DNA from: Sphingomonas sp. JC676
GTDB taxonomy: Bacteria; Pseudomonadota; Alphaproteobacteria; Sphingomonadales; Sphingomonadaceae
Reading direction: 5' to 3'
Assembly: GCF_014489075.1 (NCBI RefSeq)
Contig: NZ_JACTGR010000003.1
Location: forward strand, 448,501 to 512,500
Length of the DNA: 64,000 nt
Numbering within the stretch: position 1 is the stretch's first letter; each line of letters opens with the position of its first letter. Positions 43,452 to 52,678 of the stretch are shown piece by piece. A program made the translations under genes and the position numbers. The notes under the pieces were generated by a model. That model was given only the letters and a program-made list of their open reading frames with translations, ran no database searches and was not told the origin of the DNA.

Positions 43452-44038
43452 TTGCTGTTCCCGAAGCTGACCGGAGGCGCGACATCGGCGCCGGCCTTGG
43501 CCTCGAACGGCGTCATCGGCTTGGCGCCATAGAAGATCTTGGCGCCGACCGCGTCGGGGAAGGTGCGGATGCGGGTGTTATAGGCCTGGACCGCAGCGTT
43601 ATAGTCGCGGATCGAGATCGCGATGCGGTTTTCAGTGCCTTCGAGCTGGCTCATCAGCGTGGCGAAATTGGCCTGACTCTTGAGCTCCGGATACGCCTCC
43701 ACATTGGCGAGCAGGCGCGAAAGCGAACCACCAAGCTGCTGCTGCGCGGCCTGATATTGCTGGACCTTGGCGGGATCGCTCAGGTCTGCACCGGTCACCT
43801 GGATCGAGGTCGCCTTGGCGCGGGCATCGACAACGTCGGTCAGGATCTTGCCTTCGGACGCGGCCGCGCCCTTCACCGTCGCCACCAGATTGGGGACCAG
43901 ATCGGCGCGACGCTGATAATTGGTCTGGACGTCTGCCCAGCGCGCCTTGGCATTCTCCTCGGCGGTGGGGACGCTGTTGATGCCGCATGCCGAAAGCAGG
44001 ACGACGGCGGCAAGCGCAATGGCGGCACGAAACTTCAT
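43448..44038 (-). CDS. LemA family lipoprotein
   Basis: 196 residues from MKFRAAIALAAVVLLSACGIN; lipobox LLSAC at Cys18. The LemA core shows AKARWADVQTNYQRRADLVPNLVATVKG, AEENAKAR and the helical VNAYPELKSQANFATLMSQLEG-like segment with IAISIRDYNAAVQAYN. LemA proteins form coiled-coil rods and often sit with TPM-domain genes, as here. Head of a four-gene operon (lemA-TPM-TPM-TPM). Start 44038 chosen since a longer frame to 44158 has no signal. Confidence 0.93.
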   Translation of the reverse strand: MKFRAAIALAAVVLLSACGINSVPTAEENAKARWADVQTNYQRRADLVPNLVATVKGAAASEGKILTDVVDARAKATSIQVTGADLSDPAKVQQYQAAQQQLGGSLSRLLANVEAYPELKSQANFATLMSQLEGTENRIAISIRDYNAAVQAYNTRIRTFPDAVGAKIFYGAKPMTPFEAKAGADVAPPVSFGNSN

Positions 44039-44182
44039 CGGTGGTGATCCTCCAGACGCAGTAAGTAGGTGTCTTATACGGTGCTTACACCCCCACTCGA
44101 AAGCGAAATCGGACATCAAGGGCTTGGCCCGCCCGGTCCGGCTCGTGCATGAAGGCACGGCAAGTCCTGGGAGACGCGAACC

Positions 44183-44605
44183 ATGATCAAGGAATTCAAG
44201 GCCTTCATCGCGCGTGGCAACGTGCTCGACCTTGCCGTCGCGGTCATCATCGGCGCGGCGTTCGGCAAGATCATCAGCTCATTGACCGACGACATCCTCA
44301 TGCCGCTGATCGGCAAGATCTTCGGCGGGCTCGATTTCTCGAGCTACTTCATCGCGCTGGGGCCGATCCCCGCGCAGCTCGCCGGATCGTCCGATTATGC
44401 CGCGCTGAAGAAAGCGGGCGTGCCGCTGTTCGGGTGGGGGGCGTTTGTCACGGCGTTCGTCAATTTCCTGATCGTCGCCTTCATCATCTTCCTGATCGTG
44501 CGCGCGGTGAACCGCGTGATGCCGAAGGCCGAGGAAGCCGCGGCTGCCGAGCCGGCAGACGTGACGCTGCTGCGCGAGATACGCGACGAGTTGAAGAAGC
44601 GCTGA
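44183..44605 (+). CDS. mscL: Large-conductance mechanosensitive channel
   Basis: 140 residues. FKAFIARGNVLDLAVAVIIGAAFGKII is the N-terminal amphipathic helix and TM1; GAFVTAFVNFLIVAFIIFLIV is TM2; the C-terminal bundle is EEAAAAEPADVTLLREIRDELKKR. It opens under membrane tension to release solutes during osmotic downshock. A periplasmic loop of about 45 residues, slightly longer than in Mycobacterium. Divergent from lemA. Confidence 0.97.
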   Translation: MIKEFKAFIARGNVLDLAVAVIIGAAFGKIISSLTDDILMPLIGKIFGGLDFSSYFIALGPIPAQLAGSSDYAALKKAGVPLFGWGAFVTAFVNFLIVAFIIFLIVRAVNRVMPKAEEAAAAEPADVTLLREIRDELKKR

Positions 44606-44646
44606 CGTCGTTTCGAGGCGATGCGCCAACAGGCGCATGGGAGGGC

Positions 44647-45078
44647 TCAGGCCGCGGCGAGATCCTCGGCGATCGCATCGGCCAGGCTGGTGCCGTCGAG
44701 GATTCGCGCGGTCTCATCGCGCACGCGCGCCATCGCCTGGCGAATCGCGCAGGCGGCCTCGTCCTTGCAGTCCGCGCAGGGGCGATAAGCGGTGCGGCTG
44801 ACGCAGGGGACCAAAGCCAGCGGCCCTTCGATCACGCGGATGATCTCGCCCAGCGAGATGAGGTGCGAGGTGCGGGCGAGACGATAGCCGCCCATCTTGC
44901 CGCGGGTCGAGAAGAGGAAGCCCGCCTCGCGCAGATCGGCGAGGATCAGCTCGAGGAACTTGCGGGGTACATTGGCCTCGGCCGCGATGCGGTTCATCGG
45001 CACGGGGGCGCCGGCGGCGGGCTGTTCTGCGAGGAAGAGCATCGCGCGAAGCGCATAACGGGAACGCTGCGTCAACAT
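44647..45078 (-). CDS. Rrf2-family transcriptional regulator with four-Cys cluster
   Basis: 143 residues. Winged helix: SRYALRAMLFLAEQPAAG and NVPRKFLELILADLREAGFL, followed by TRGKMGGYRLAR (wing). The segment C-VSRTAYRP-C-AD-C-KDEAA-C has four Cys spaced like the FeS-binding loop in Rrf2 proteins such as IscR and RirA. It may sense iron-sulphur status, redox or NO. No isc or suf genes nearby. Convergent with mscL; sits next to tmRNA, whose promoter region is divergent. Confidence 0.88.
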   Translation of the reverse strand: MLTQRSRYALRAMLFLAEQPAAGAPVPMNRIAAEANVPRKFLELILADLREAGFLFSTRGKMGGYRLARTSHLISLGEIIRVIEGPLALVPCVSRTAYRPCADCKDEAACAIRQAMARVRDETARILDGTSLADAIAEDLAAA

Positions 45079-45214
45079 GATGCACTCTCCATGCCAAGCG
45101 AATGCGGCACTGTGAAGGCCCCGGACGCTTTTTTGGCACCGCCGGCCTCGGTACCGGTCTCATAGGGCCGCCAACCTGACCTTTTCATTAAGCGCAAAGT
45201 GCTTATATCGGTTT

Positions 45215-45520
45215 TGCCGGGTTCGCCCGGCTATGGGGATAAACGACGGCGTGCAATAGGCGCAGCGGACCCGGGGGCGGTACCCGGCGGCTCCACCATA
45301 AACCCCGGAAACGGGGCTTCTGACGGGGCCGAACTAGGATCGACGTGTGTTGAAAAGCGCTAACTATCTCTCGGCGTGGGCCACCGTGACGGTCCATTAC
45401 ACAAGTGCCAACGATAACGAAGCACTCGCTATTGCGGCGTAACCCCAAGGCTTAACGGCCTAAGGTTATTCTAAAATGCGCGGTTGGACCGCACCGGGCA
45501 ACAGAAGCGGAATCCAGCGG
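45215..45520 (+). ncRNA. ssrA: tmRNA (ssrA), permuted two-piece alphaproteobacterial form
   Basis: The acceptor piece comes first and ends CTCCACCA at 45291-45298; its T arm is CCGGG-GGCGGTA-CCCGG (45271-45287). The coding piece starts GGGGCCGAACTAGGATCGAC at 45325, and its first seven bases pair with CGGCUCC at 45288-45294 to rebuild the acceptor stem. The tag reads GCC AAC GAT AAC GAA GCA CTC GCT ATT GCG GCG TAA (45407-45442): ANDNEALAIAA. It frees stalled ribosomes and marks products for degradation. Exact 5' end of the acceptor piece (about 45215) and 3' end of the coding piece (about 45520) are estimated. Confidence 0.93.
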
Positions 45521-45551
45521 TACGGGGAGCACCGGGCAACAGAAGCTCCCC
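45489..45551 (+). repeat. Twin hairpins with identical 14-nt loops at the end of the tmRNA locus
   Basis: Hairpin 1 is CCGC (45489-45492) / GCGG (45507-45510); hairpin 2 is GGGGAGC (45524-45530) / GCTCCCC (45545-45551). Both enclose the same 14-nt loop ACCGGGCAACAGAA. The second may be the transcript end; it lacks a T run but is followed by a C/T-rich tract. Hairpin 1 lies in the coding piece. Confidence 0.8.
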
Positions 45552-45563
45552 ACTTCCTCCCAA

Positions 45564-46577
45564 TCAATCCATCTTCAGCACGACGCGGAAGCGTGCCTTG
45601 CCGCTTATCATATGGTCATAAGCGGCCTGGGCCTGCTCGAACGGATAGATCTCGTTCATCGAGGCGATCGCGTGCAGCTCGCTGAAACGCAGCGTATCCT
45701 CCGAATCCGCCGATACCCCCGAATACCAGCCGCGCACGCCGGCGCTCTTGGTGATCAACTCGATCGGATTGATCTGGATCGGTCCGGTCGCGCCGATGAC
45801 CATCATCGTGCCGCCGGCGCCCAGGCCGCCGACGATCGCCTGCATCGCATCGGTAGCGGTGACGGTGGCGATGATCACCCTGGCGCCGCCCATTGCCCGC
45901 AGCGCCTGGGCAGGGTCGTTCGCGGCGCTGTCGATATAGTCATGTGCGCCGAGCGAACGCGCCAGCCCCTCCTTGTCGGTGCCACGATTGACCGCGACGG
46001 TACGGAAGCCGAGCCGTGCGGCGAACTGGATGCCGAGATGGCCGAGCCCGCCAATGCCGTGGACCGCGACGAGATCGCCCGCCCGCGCGCCCGCATTGCG
46101 GATCGCGTTGAAGGTGGTGACGCCGGCGCAGAGCAGCGGCGCGGATTCGACCGAATCGAGCGAGGCGGGGACATGCGCCAGCGCCGAAGCCAGGGCCAGC
46201 ATATGCGTGGCATAGCCGCCATCGCGCGAGACGCCGGTCGCGCCATGGACATTGTCGCAGGCATAGGCCTCGCTCCGCCGACAATGCGGGCAATAGCCGC
46301 ACGAACCGGGGAACCAGCCGACCCCGACCCGGTCGCCGACGCTCCATCCGTCGACATCGGCGCCGACGACCTCGATCGTGCCGATGACCTCATGCCCGGG
46401 GATGCGCGGATATTCGATGCCGGGCGCGCCGCCGACCGTCATCGCGTCGCTGTGGCAGACGCCGCAGGCCTGTACCTTGACCAGCACTTCGTGCCGGCCA
46501 GGGGTCGGAATTTCGCGTTCCACCAGTTCGAAGGGAGCACCGGCTTGCGGAACGATCATCGCGCGCATCGTCGACAT
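45564..46577 (-). CDS. Zinc-dependent alcohol dehydrogenase (MDR superfamily)
   Basis: 337 residues. Catalytic zinc in VQACGVCHSD; GHEVIGTIEVVG; structural zinc loop GSCGYCPHCRRSEAYAC; Rossmann motif VHGIGGLGHLGIQFA. Reduces aldehydes or oxidises alcohols with NAD(P). Divergent from a LysR gene by 142 bp, which probably controls it. Ends only 12 bp from the tmRNA trailing hairpin. Substrate unknown. Confidence 0.93.
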   Translation of the reverse strand: MSTMRAMIVPQAGAPFELVEREIPTPGRHEVLVKVQACGVCHSDAMTVGGAPGIEYPRIPGHEVIGTIEVVGADVDGWSVGDRVGVGWFPGSCGYCPHCRRSEAYACDNVHGATGVSRDGGYATHMLALASALAHVPASLDSVESAPLLCAGVTTFNAIRNAGARAGDLVAVHGIGGLGHLGIQFAARLGFRTVAVNRGTDKEGLARSLGAHDYIDSAANDPAQALRAMGGARVIIATVTATDAMQAIVGGLGAGGTMMVIGATGPIQINPIELITKSAGVRGWYSGVSADSEDTLRFSELHAIASMNEIYPFEQAQAAYDHMISGKARFRVVLKMD

Positions 46578-46719
46578 GGCATCATCTCCAACGGAAGACT
46601 CGCGGGGATTATACCATGCGCGCCTTTGCTATCGACGTTAGATCGCGTTTGGATCGTTGCCAGAATCGCCCGAATTCTCGAATATGCGCGCCGGTAGTTC
46701 CATCTCTCGGAAGAATGTC

Positions 46720-47655
46720 ATGGACCGTATCGACGCGATGCGCGTGTTCGTCGCCGCGCTGGACGAGGGCAGCCTCGCCGGCGCGGGGCGGCGTCTGGGG
46801 CGGTCGCCCGCCGCCGTGAGCCGCGCGATCGCCTTTCTCGAGGCGCATGTCGGGACCGAGCTCCTGCATCGCACGACGCGCTCAATGAAGCTCAGCGAAG
46901 CCGGTGAGCGCTATGCGGTGGCGTGCCGGCGCGTGCTGATCGAACTCGAGGAGGCCGACCTGTCCGCCGCGGGCGAACGTGCCGCGCCGCGCGGGACGCT
47001 CACCATCACCGCGCCGCCGATCAGCGGCGAGGAGATATTGCGCCCGATCGTCGACGCGTATCTGCACGCCTATCCGGCGGTTTCGGTGAACTTCGTCCTG
47101 CTCGACCGTCACGCCAATCTGGTCGAGGAAGGCATCGACATCGCGCTGCGCGTCGGCGAGCTTCCGGATTCAGCACTGGTCGCCATCCGCGTCGGCGGTG
47201 ACGTCAAGCGCGTGATCGTCGCGTCGCCGCGCTATCTCGCGGAGCATCCGCGCATCATCGAGCCCGCCGACTTGGCGAAGCACAGCATCGTGACGACCAC
47301 CCATTTCGGGCAGGACAGCTGGGTGTTTCCGCCGGCGCCCGGCGCCCCGATCGCGCGGGCGGTGCACTTCAGACCACGGCTGCTCGTCAACAGCGTGCGC
47401 GCCGCACTCGCCTCCGCCGTGGAGGGCCAGGGCGTGACCCGGCTCTATACCTATCATGTCGCGGAACGCGTGCGGGACGGCTCGCTGAAGATCGTTCTGC
47501 GCGATGCGGAGCCACCTTCCATGCCGGTGCATCTGCTCCTGCCGGCCGGCCGAACCTCGGTGCCGAAGGTGCGGGCCTTTGTCGATTTCGCCGCTCCCAG
47601 GCTGCGTGCCGAGTTTGCCCGTCTCTCGGCGGAAGCAGGCGTATTCGCCCCCTAA
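46720..47655 (+). CDS. LysR-family transcriptional regulator
   Basis: 311 residues from MDRIDAMRVFVAALDEGSLA. HTH RLGRSPAAVSRAIAFLEAHVG with RTTRSMKLSEAGE. The effector-binding domain from residue 90 is of the CbnR/aldehyde- or acid-sensing kind. A frame from 46657 lacks a site. Lies between the ADH gene (divergent) and the SDR/tautomerase pair (same strand), so it may regulate both sides. Confidence 0.92.
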   Translation: MDRIDAMRVFVAALDEGSLAGAGRRLGRSPAAVSRAIAFLEAHVGTELLHRTTRSMKLSEAGERYAVACRRVLIELEEADLSAAGERAAPRGTLTITAPPISGEEILRPIVDAYLHAYPAVSVNFVLLDRHANLVEEGIDIALRVGELPDSALVAIRVGGDVKRVIVASPRYLAEHPRIIEPADLAKHSIVTTTHFGQDSWVFPPAPGAPIARAVHFRPRLLVNSVRAALASAVEGQGVTRLYTYHVAERVRDGSLKIVLRDAEPPSMPVHLLLPAGRTSVPKVRAFVDFAAPRLRAEFARLSAEAGVFAP

Positions 47656-47792
47656 CCAGACCATTATTCCGCGAGTGGGAAGAGTGACCGCCGTATAACG
47701 AATATTCTGACGATTGATGATCGAACCTACGTGTTGCCCACGGCCTGAGGGCCTCGGCAGCAATTCCGCTGACCGAACGATCGAGACAGATC

Positions 47793-48503
47793 ATGAGCAG
47801 CGAACAGAAAGTGGCCATCATCACCGGCGCGTCGCAGGGTATCGGCGCCGCGTTGGTCAAGGCATATCGCGACCGCAACTACCGCGTCATCGCGACGTCC
47901 CGCTCCATCAAGCAGGGCAGCGATCCCGACGTGGTGGCGATCGCGGGCGATATCGGCGATCCCGCCACCGCGGAGCGCGTCGTCAACGAGGCGATTACGC
48001 GGTTCGGACGCATCGATACGCTGGTCAACAATGCCGGCATCTTCACGGCCAAGCCGTTCACGGACTTCACGCTCGAAGACTTCTCCTCGACGATCTCGAC
48101 CAACGTCGCCGGCGTCTTCCACATCACGCAGCGCGTCGTAGCGGAGATGCTGAAGCAGGAAGCCGGTCATGTCGTCAACATCACGACCAGCCTCAGCGAT
48201 CATGCCATCACCGGCGTCCCGAGCGTGCTCGCCAATCTTACCAAGGGCGGTCTCAACTCGGCCACCAAATCGCTCGCGATCGAATATGCCCCGACGGGCA
48301 TCCGCGTGAACGCGGTGTCGCCGGGTGTCATCAAGACGCCGATGCACGCGCCCGAAACCCATGAATTCCTCGCCGCGCTGCACCCCGTGAAGCGCATGGG
48401 CGATATCCGCGACATCGTCGACGCGGTGCTCTATCTTGAATCGGCCGCCTTCGTGACCGGCGAGATCCTGCATGTCGATGGCGGCCAGAGCGCGGGCCAC
48501 TAA
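47793..48503 (+). CDS. Short-chain dehydrogenase/reductase
   Basis: 236 residues of the classical SDR fold. TGASQGIGAALVKAY is the cofactor loop and NNAG the structural motif. The catalytic set is shifted: the usual Ser is TTS around residue 130 and the Tyr-x3-Lys position reads LTKGGLNSATKSLA, so the catalytic Tyr is replaced by Leu. This may make it inactive or altered. Followed by the tautomerase gene with 9 bp between. Cofactor and substrate unknown. Confidence 0.85.
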   Translation: MSSEQKVAIITGASQGIGAALVKAYRDRNYRVIATSRSIKQGSDPDVVAIAGDIGDPATAERVVNEAITRFGRIDTLVNNAGIFTAKPFTDFTLEDFSSTISTNVAGVFHITQRVVAEMLKQEAGHVVNITTSLSDHAITGVPSVLANLTKGGLNSATKSLAIEYAPTGIRVNAVSPGVIKTPMHAPETHEFLAALHPVKRMGDIRDIVDAVLYLESAAFVTGEILHVDGGQSAGH

Positions 48504-48512
48504 GGAGGATTT

Positions 48513-48749
48513 ATGCCCATTGTCACGATCCAGGTAACGCGAGAGGGATCCGGCCCCGGTCGGGACTCGGTCACGGCGGAGGAAAAGGCCGAGCTGATCG
48601 CAGGCGTCAGCCAGCTCCTTCTCGCCGTGCTCCACAAGCCGCTCGAATCGACGTTCGTCGTCATCGAGGAAGTCGACACTGACAATTGGGGCTGGGGCGG
48701 CCTGCCCGCGCTCGAATATCGCAAAAAGCTCGCTGCCGGGACCGGCTGA
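48513..48749 (+). CDS. 4-oxalocrotonate tautomerase family protein
   Basis: 78 residues with the catalytic Pro directly after the initiator Met (MPIVTIQVTREG). The small beta-alpha-beta fold and FVVIEEVDTDNWGWGG match the family, which keto-enol tautomerises 2-hydroxymuconate and related acids or acts as a dehalogenase. It has AAGGAGG before the start. Downstream of SDR and possibly cotranscribed. The natural substrate cannot be read from sequence. Confidence 0.88.
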   Translation: MPIVTIQVTREGSGPGRDSVTAEEKAELIAGVSQLLLAVLHKPLESTFVVIEEVDTDNWGWGGLPALEYRKKLAAGTG

Positions 48750-48757
48750 CGGATCTT

Positions 48758-48781
48758 GGGGCGCCGCCGATGCGGCGCCCC
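48758..48781 (+). terminator. Hairpin terminator-like structure after the tautomerase gene
   Basis: Perfect 10-bp stem GGGGCGCCGC-CGAT-GCGGCGCCCC (48758-48781) just past the stop codon. The following tract is C/T rich without a clean T run, so it may be a weak terminator. Confidence 0.6.
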
Positions 48782-48841
48782 TCCCACTTCATCTTCACCT
48801 TTCCGCCGTGCTAGCTCTCCCTGACCTTGGGGGAGGATCGC

Positions 48842-50059
48842 ATGTTCCTGCATTTCGTTTCGCTGCTCTCAGCGATGGCTGCGCAAGCTGGGCCCGCTGC
48901 CTGCCCGATCGAGGACGCAGCCTCGGAGAAGCCCGGCTGGCGCGCCGAGTGCGATGCCGCGATCAAGGCCGAGCGCGATCCCGTGGCTCAGGCGGTGTTG
49001 CTGTTCCGCAGCGCCTATGCCTATAACGAGGCTTCCCAATATTTCGAAGCGCGCGACGCGCTGGAGCGGGCGGTGAAGCTCGATCCGGCCAACCCGGTCG
49101 CCTGGCACGAACTTAGCTATACCGCGAATGCGCTGGGCGACTACGATGAAGGCGAACGGGCCGCGGATACCGAGCTGACGCTGCGGGGCGATTTTGTCGC
49201 CACCTATCAGGAACGCGCCTTCTCGCGCCTCTATCTCGCCAAGCTCGATGGGCTTTATGCGGATCGCGACAAGGTCGTGACAATGCTTCCGACCGAGGCC
49301 GCACCGTTGCTGGACCGGGCGGCGGCGGCGATGTGGCTGGGACGGTTCGACCGGGCGCGCAGCGATCTCGACTCGGCCACGAAGCTGGCAAAAGGCGACG
49401 CCGGGCTCGGCAAGTCGATAGCGGCGTTTCACGAGTCGCTGGTACTGTGGACGACAACTTCACCGAAGGGTGCCGCGGGCTGCGCATGGCCGCGCGACAA
49501 TGCCGCGCTGCACGTGCCAGGTTTCATCGGAGACTGCACCGCAGCCTTTCTGGCCGCCAAGAGCCCCACGCGACGCGCCGAATTCCTCACCTATCGCTCA
49601 TTGGCCTGGCTCAGCGCCAAGCAGGATAGCGCGACCGCCACGCTCGACCGGGCAGTGGCTGCGGCAATCGACCCGGGCAGCGCCGACGCGCACGCGAATC
49701 TGGGCTTCGCCTATCTCGACGCGCACCATAGCTGGGCGGCGGCGCGCGAGTTCGACCGCGCGATCGCGATCAAGGTTAGCTGGGCAGCGCTCGCCGGACG
49801 ATCTGCCGCGAAATATAATCGCGAGGATCCCGAGGGCGCGTTGGCGGATGCCAAGCGCTCCTTCGAAATCGAGCCCAACGAGCTTGCGCTCACCGTCCTC
49901 GGCGACCTCGCTCATGATCGCGGGGACGACAAGTCAGCGAAGCTATACTGGATCGGCGCCTACCATCTGGGCAGCACCGGCGACGCCATGCGCGACCGGC
50001 TGAAAGGCATCGGCGTCGAGCATCCCGAAAGGGAACCGAGGGAAGGACCAAAGCCCTGA
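48842..50059 (+). CDS. TPR-repeat secreted protein
   Basis: 405 residues from MFLHFVSLLSAMAAQAGPAA, a signal peptide (residues 1-16 or so). Tetratricopeptide repeats are seen around AYNEASQYFEARDALERAVKLDPANPVAWHELSYT and again near GSADAHANLGFAYLDAHHSWAAAREFDRAI and EGALADAKRSFEIEPN. Several single repeats vary. A periplasmic scaffold role is likely; partners unknown. The short frame from 48827 adds five residues. No family beyond TPR recognised. Confidence 0.85.
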   Translation: MFLHFVSLLSAMAAQAGPAACPIEDAASEKPGWRAECDAAIKAERDPVAQAVLLFRSAYAYNEASQYFEARDALERAVKLDPANPVAWHELSYTANALGDYDEGERAADTELTLRGDFVATYQERAFSRLYLAKLDGLYADRDKVVTMLPTEAAPLLDRAAAAMWLGRFDRARSDLDSATKLAKGDAGLGKSIAAFHESLVLWTTTSPKGAAGCAWPRDNAALHVPGFIGDCTAAFLAAKSPTRRAEFLTYRSLAWLSAKQDSATATLDRAVAAAIDPGSADAHANLGFAYLDAHHSWAAAREFDRAIAIKVSWAALAGRSAAKYNREDPEGALADAKRSFEIEPNELALTVLGDLAHDRGDDKSAKLYWIGAYHLGSTGDAMRDRLKGIGVEHPEREPREGPKP

Positions 50060-50104
50060 CTGGACCCGCCGGCACGCCTTTCGGCGCCGACATCGGGCAA
50101 AAAA

Positions 50105-50128
50105 GAAGGGGCCCTTCCGGGCCCCTTC
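50105..50128 (-). terminator. Intrinsic terminator of pnp
   Basis: Perfect 10-bp inverted repeat GAAGGGGCCC (50105-50114) and GGGCCCCTTC (50119-50128) with a TTCC loop, followed on the minus strand by TTCTTTTTTG. It closes the rpsO-pnp end of the operon. Confidence 0.9.
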
Positions 50129-50150
50129 CTCATTTTCGATACAGCGAAGC

Positions 50151-52535
50151 TTAGTCGCGGTCGCCGGTCAGGAATGCGGGCAGGCCGATATTCTCGCCGC
50201 CTTCGTCCTTGCTCTCCGAACGCTCAGGGCGCGGACCACGGTCGCCACGGCCTTCGCCGCGGGGACCACGGTCACCACCGCCACCGCCGCCTTCGCGACG
50301 CGGACCACGGTCACCGCCACGGCCGCCGTCACGACGACGGTCGCCGTCACGCGCCGGACGGTCGCCACGATCACCGCGCGGACCACGATCGCCACGATCG
50401 CCGCCTTCGCGGGGCTCGCGGGCCGGACGGGTATCCGCCAGCTCTTCGCCGGTCTCCTGATCGACGACGCGCATCGACAGGCGAACCTTGCCGCGCGGAT
50501 CGATCTCGAGGACCTTGACCTTGACTTCCTGGCCTTCGCTCAGGACGTCCGAGACCTTCTCGACGCGCTCATTCTTGATCTCCGAGACGTGGACGAGACC
50601 GTCCTTGCCGCCCATGAAGTTAACGAACGCGCCGAAATCGACGAGGTTGACGACCTTGCCGTTGTAGATCTTGCCGACCTCGGCCTCTTCGACGATGCCC
50701 TTGATCCAGGCGATCGCCGCCTCGATCTGCGCATGATCCGAGGACGAGACCTTGATCACGCCTTCGTCGTCGATGTCGACCTTGGCGCCGGTGGTGGCGA
50801 CGATCTCGCGGATCACTTTGCCGCCCGTGCCGATGACGTCACGGATCTTCGACTTGTCGATCGTGATCGTCTCGATGCGCGGTGCGTGCGCCGACAGCTC
50901 TTCACGGGTGTGATCGAGCGCCTTGGCCATTTCGCCGAGGATGTGGGCGCGGCCTTCCTTGGCCTGGGCCAGCGCCTGACGCATGATCTCTTCGGTGATG
51001 CCGGCGATCTTGATGTCCATCTGCATCGTGGTGATGCCTTCGGACGTGCCCGCCACCTTGAAATCCATGTCGCCGAGATGATCCTCGTCGCCGAGGATGT
51101 CGCTGAGGACCGCGAAGTCCTTGCCTTCCAGGATCAGGCCCATCGCGATGCCCGAGACCGGGCGCTTCAGCGGCACGCCGGCATCCATCATCGACAGCGA
51201 ACCGCCGCACACCGTCGCCATCGACGACGAACCGTTGGACTCGGTGATGTCGGAGAGAACGCGGATCGTGTAGGGGAACTCGTCCTTCGACGGCAGCACC
51301 GGGTGCAGCGCGCGCCAGGCAAGCTTGCCATGGCCGACTTCGCGGCGGCCCGGGGCGCCGAAGCGGCCGACTTCGCCGACCGAATAGGGCGGGAAGTTAT
51401 AGTGCAGCATGAAGTGCTCGTAATTGAGCCCGTTCAGACCGTCGATCATCTGCTCGGCGTCGCGGGTGCCGAGCGTGGTGGTGCAGATCGACTGGGTCTC
51501 GCCGCGCGTGAACAGCGCCGAGCCGTGCGCGCGGGGCAGGAAGTGCACCATCGCCTCGATCGGACGGATCTGGGTGGTGGTGCGGCCGTCGATGCGGGTG
51601 CCGTCCTTGAGGATGGCGCCGCGGACGATCTCGGCTTCCAGCTTCTTCATCAGCTTGCCGGCGGCCATCTGGTCCTGCGGAGCGGCATCGGCAAAGGCAG
51701 CCTTGCCCTTGGCGCGCGCTTCGTTGAGCAGGCCCGAACGCTTGGACTTGTCGGTCACCTTGTAGGCGGCGGCGATGTCCTTGCCGATCAGCTTCTTGAG
51801 CTTGTCCTTGGCAGCCGTGAGATCGGCCTGCTCGGCCATTTCCCAGGGATCCTTGGCGGCCTTCTCGGCCAGATCGATGATCGCGTTGACGGCCTGGCGG
51901 CACGCCTTGTGCGCGAACTGGACGGCGCCGAGCATGACTTCTTCCGAAAGCTCCTTGGCTTCGGATTCGACCATCATCACGGCATCGCCGGTGGCGGCGA
52001 CGACCAGATCGAGATCGCCTTCCTTCACCTGGTCGAGCGTCGGGTTGAGGATGTACTCGCCATCGACATAGCCGACGCGCGCCGCGCCGATCGGGCCCAT
52101 GAAGGGCACGCCCGAGATGGTCAGGGCCGCGGAAGCGGCGACCATCGCGACGATGTCGGGCTCGTTCTCACCGTCATAGCTCAGCACCTGGGCGATGACG
52201 TTGATCTCGTTGTAGAAGCCCTCCGGGAAGAGCGGGCGGATCGGACGGTCGATGAGACGCGAGACCAGGGTCTCCTTCTCGGTCGCGCCACGCTCGCGCT
52301 TGAAGAAGCCGCCGGGGATGCGTCCCGCGGCCGAATACTTCTCCTGGTAATGGACGGTGAGCGGGAAGAAATCCTGCCCCTCCTTGACCGAGCGCGCGGC
52401 CGTGACGGCGCAGAGCACTACGGTTTCGCCGAGCGTCGCGAGGATCGCGCCGTCGGCCTGACGGGCAACACGGCCCGTTTCGAGAGTGAGCGTCTTGCCG
52501 CCCCACTCGATTTCTACTTTCTTGATGTCGAACAT
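50151..52535 (-). CDS. pnp: Polyribonucleotide nucleotidyltransferase (PNPase)
   Basis: 794 residues. Two RNase PH-like cores, an all-alpha linker, then KH ([20 protein letters not shown]) and S1 ([19 protein letters not shown]) domains. [15 protein letters not shown] is in the second core. It phosphorolyses RNA 3' to 5' and joins the degradosome. A tail of about 95 residues is unusual: Arg/Gly/Asp-rich repeats such as [20 protein letters not shown] and ends [15 protein letters not shown]. Length otherwise matches the family (about 700). Separated from rpsO by a terminator. Confidence 0.97.
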   Translation of the reverse strand: MFDIKKVEIEWGGKTLTLETGRVARQADGAILATLGETVVLCAVTAARSVKEGQDFFPLTVHYQEKYSAAGRIPGGFFKRERGATEKETLVSRLIDRPIRPLFPEGFYNEINVIAQVLSYDGENEPDIVAMVAASAALTISGVPFMGPIGAARVGYVDGEYILNPTLDQVKEGDLDLVVAATGDAVMMVESEAKELSEEVMLGAVQFAHKACRQAVNAIIDLAEKAAKDPWEMAEQADLTAAKDKLKKLIGKDIAAAYKVTDKSKRSGLLNEARAKGKAAFADAAPQDQMAAGKLMKKLEAEIVRGAILKDGTRIDGRTTTQIRPIEAMVHFLPRAHGSALFTRGETQSICTTTLGTRDAEQMIDGLNGLNYEHFMLHYNFPPYSVGEVGRFGAPGRREVGHGKLAWRALHPVLPSKDEFPYTIRVLSDITESNGSSSMATVCGGSLSMMDAGVPLKRPVSGIAMGLILEGKDFAVLSDILGDEDHLGDMDFKVAGTSEGITTMQMDIKIAGITEEIMRQALAQAKEGRAHILGEMAKALDHTREELSAHAPRIETITIDKSKIRDVIGTGGKVIREIVATTGAKVDIDDEGVIKVSSSDHAQIEAAIAWIKGIVEEAEVGKIYNGKVVNLVDFGAFVNFMGGKDGLVHVSEIKNERVEKVSDVLSEGQEVKVKVLEIDPRGKVRLSMRVVDQETGEELADTRPAREPREGGDRGDRGPRGDRGDRPARDGDRRRDGGRGGDRGPRREGGGGGGDRGPRGEGRGDRGPRPERSESKDEGGENIGLPAFLTGDRD

Positions 52536-52678
52536 TTTATTTCCTTCACTCCCCGCGCCCGATGCGCAGGGGGCCTATGAGCCGGACCGTTGTTGGCCCG
52601 TTAGGAGGGACCGGATTGTCCCCCTTGTTCCCCCGCTCCTGCAGGGGTCCAGTTTTCCCCGGTTGATGCCGGGATGAA

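Noticed and set aside
44621..44638. Hairpin ATGCGCC-AACA-GGCGCAT between mscL and the Rrf2 gene
   Set aside because: No T run on either strand, so not called a terminator; too short for another function.
50589..52580. 663-residue open frame opposite pnp
   Set aside because: Shadow of pnp; no recognisable domain.
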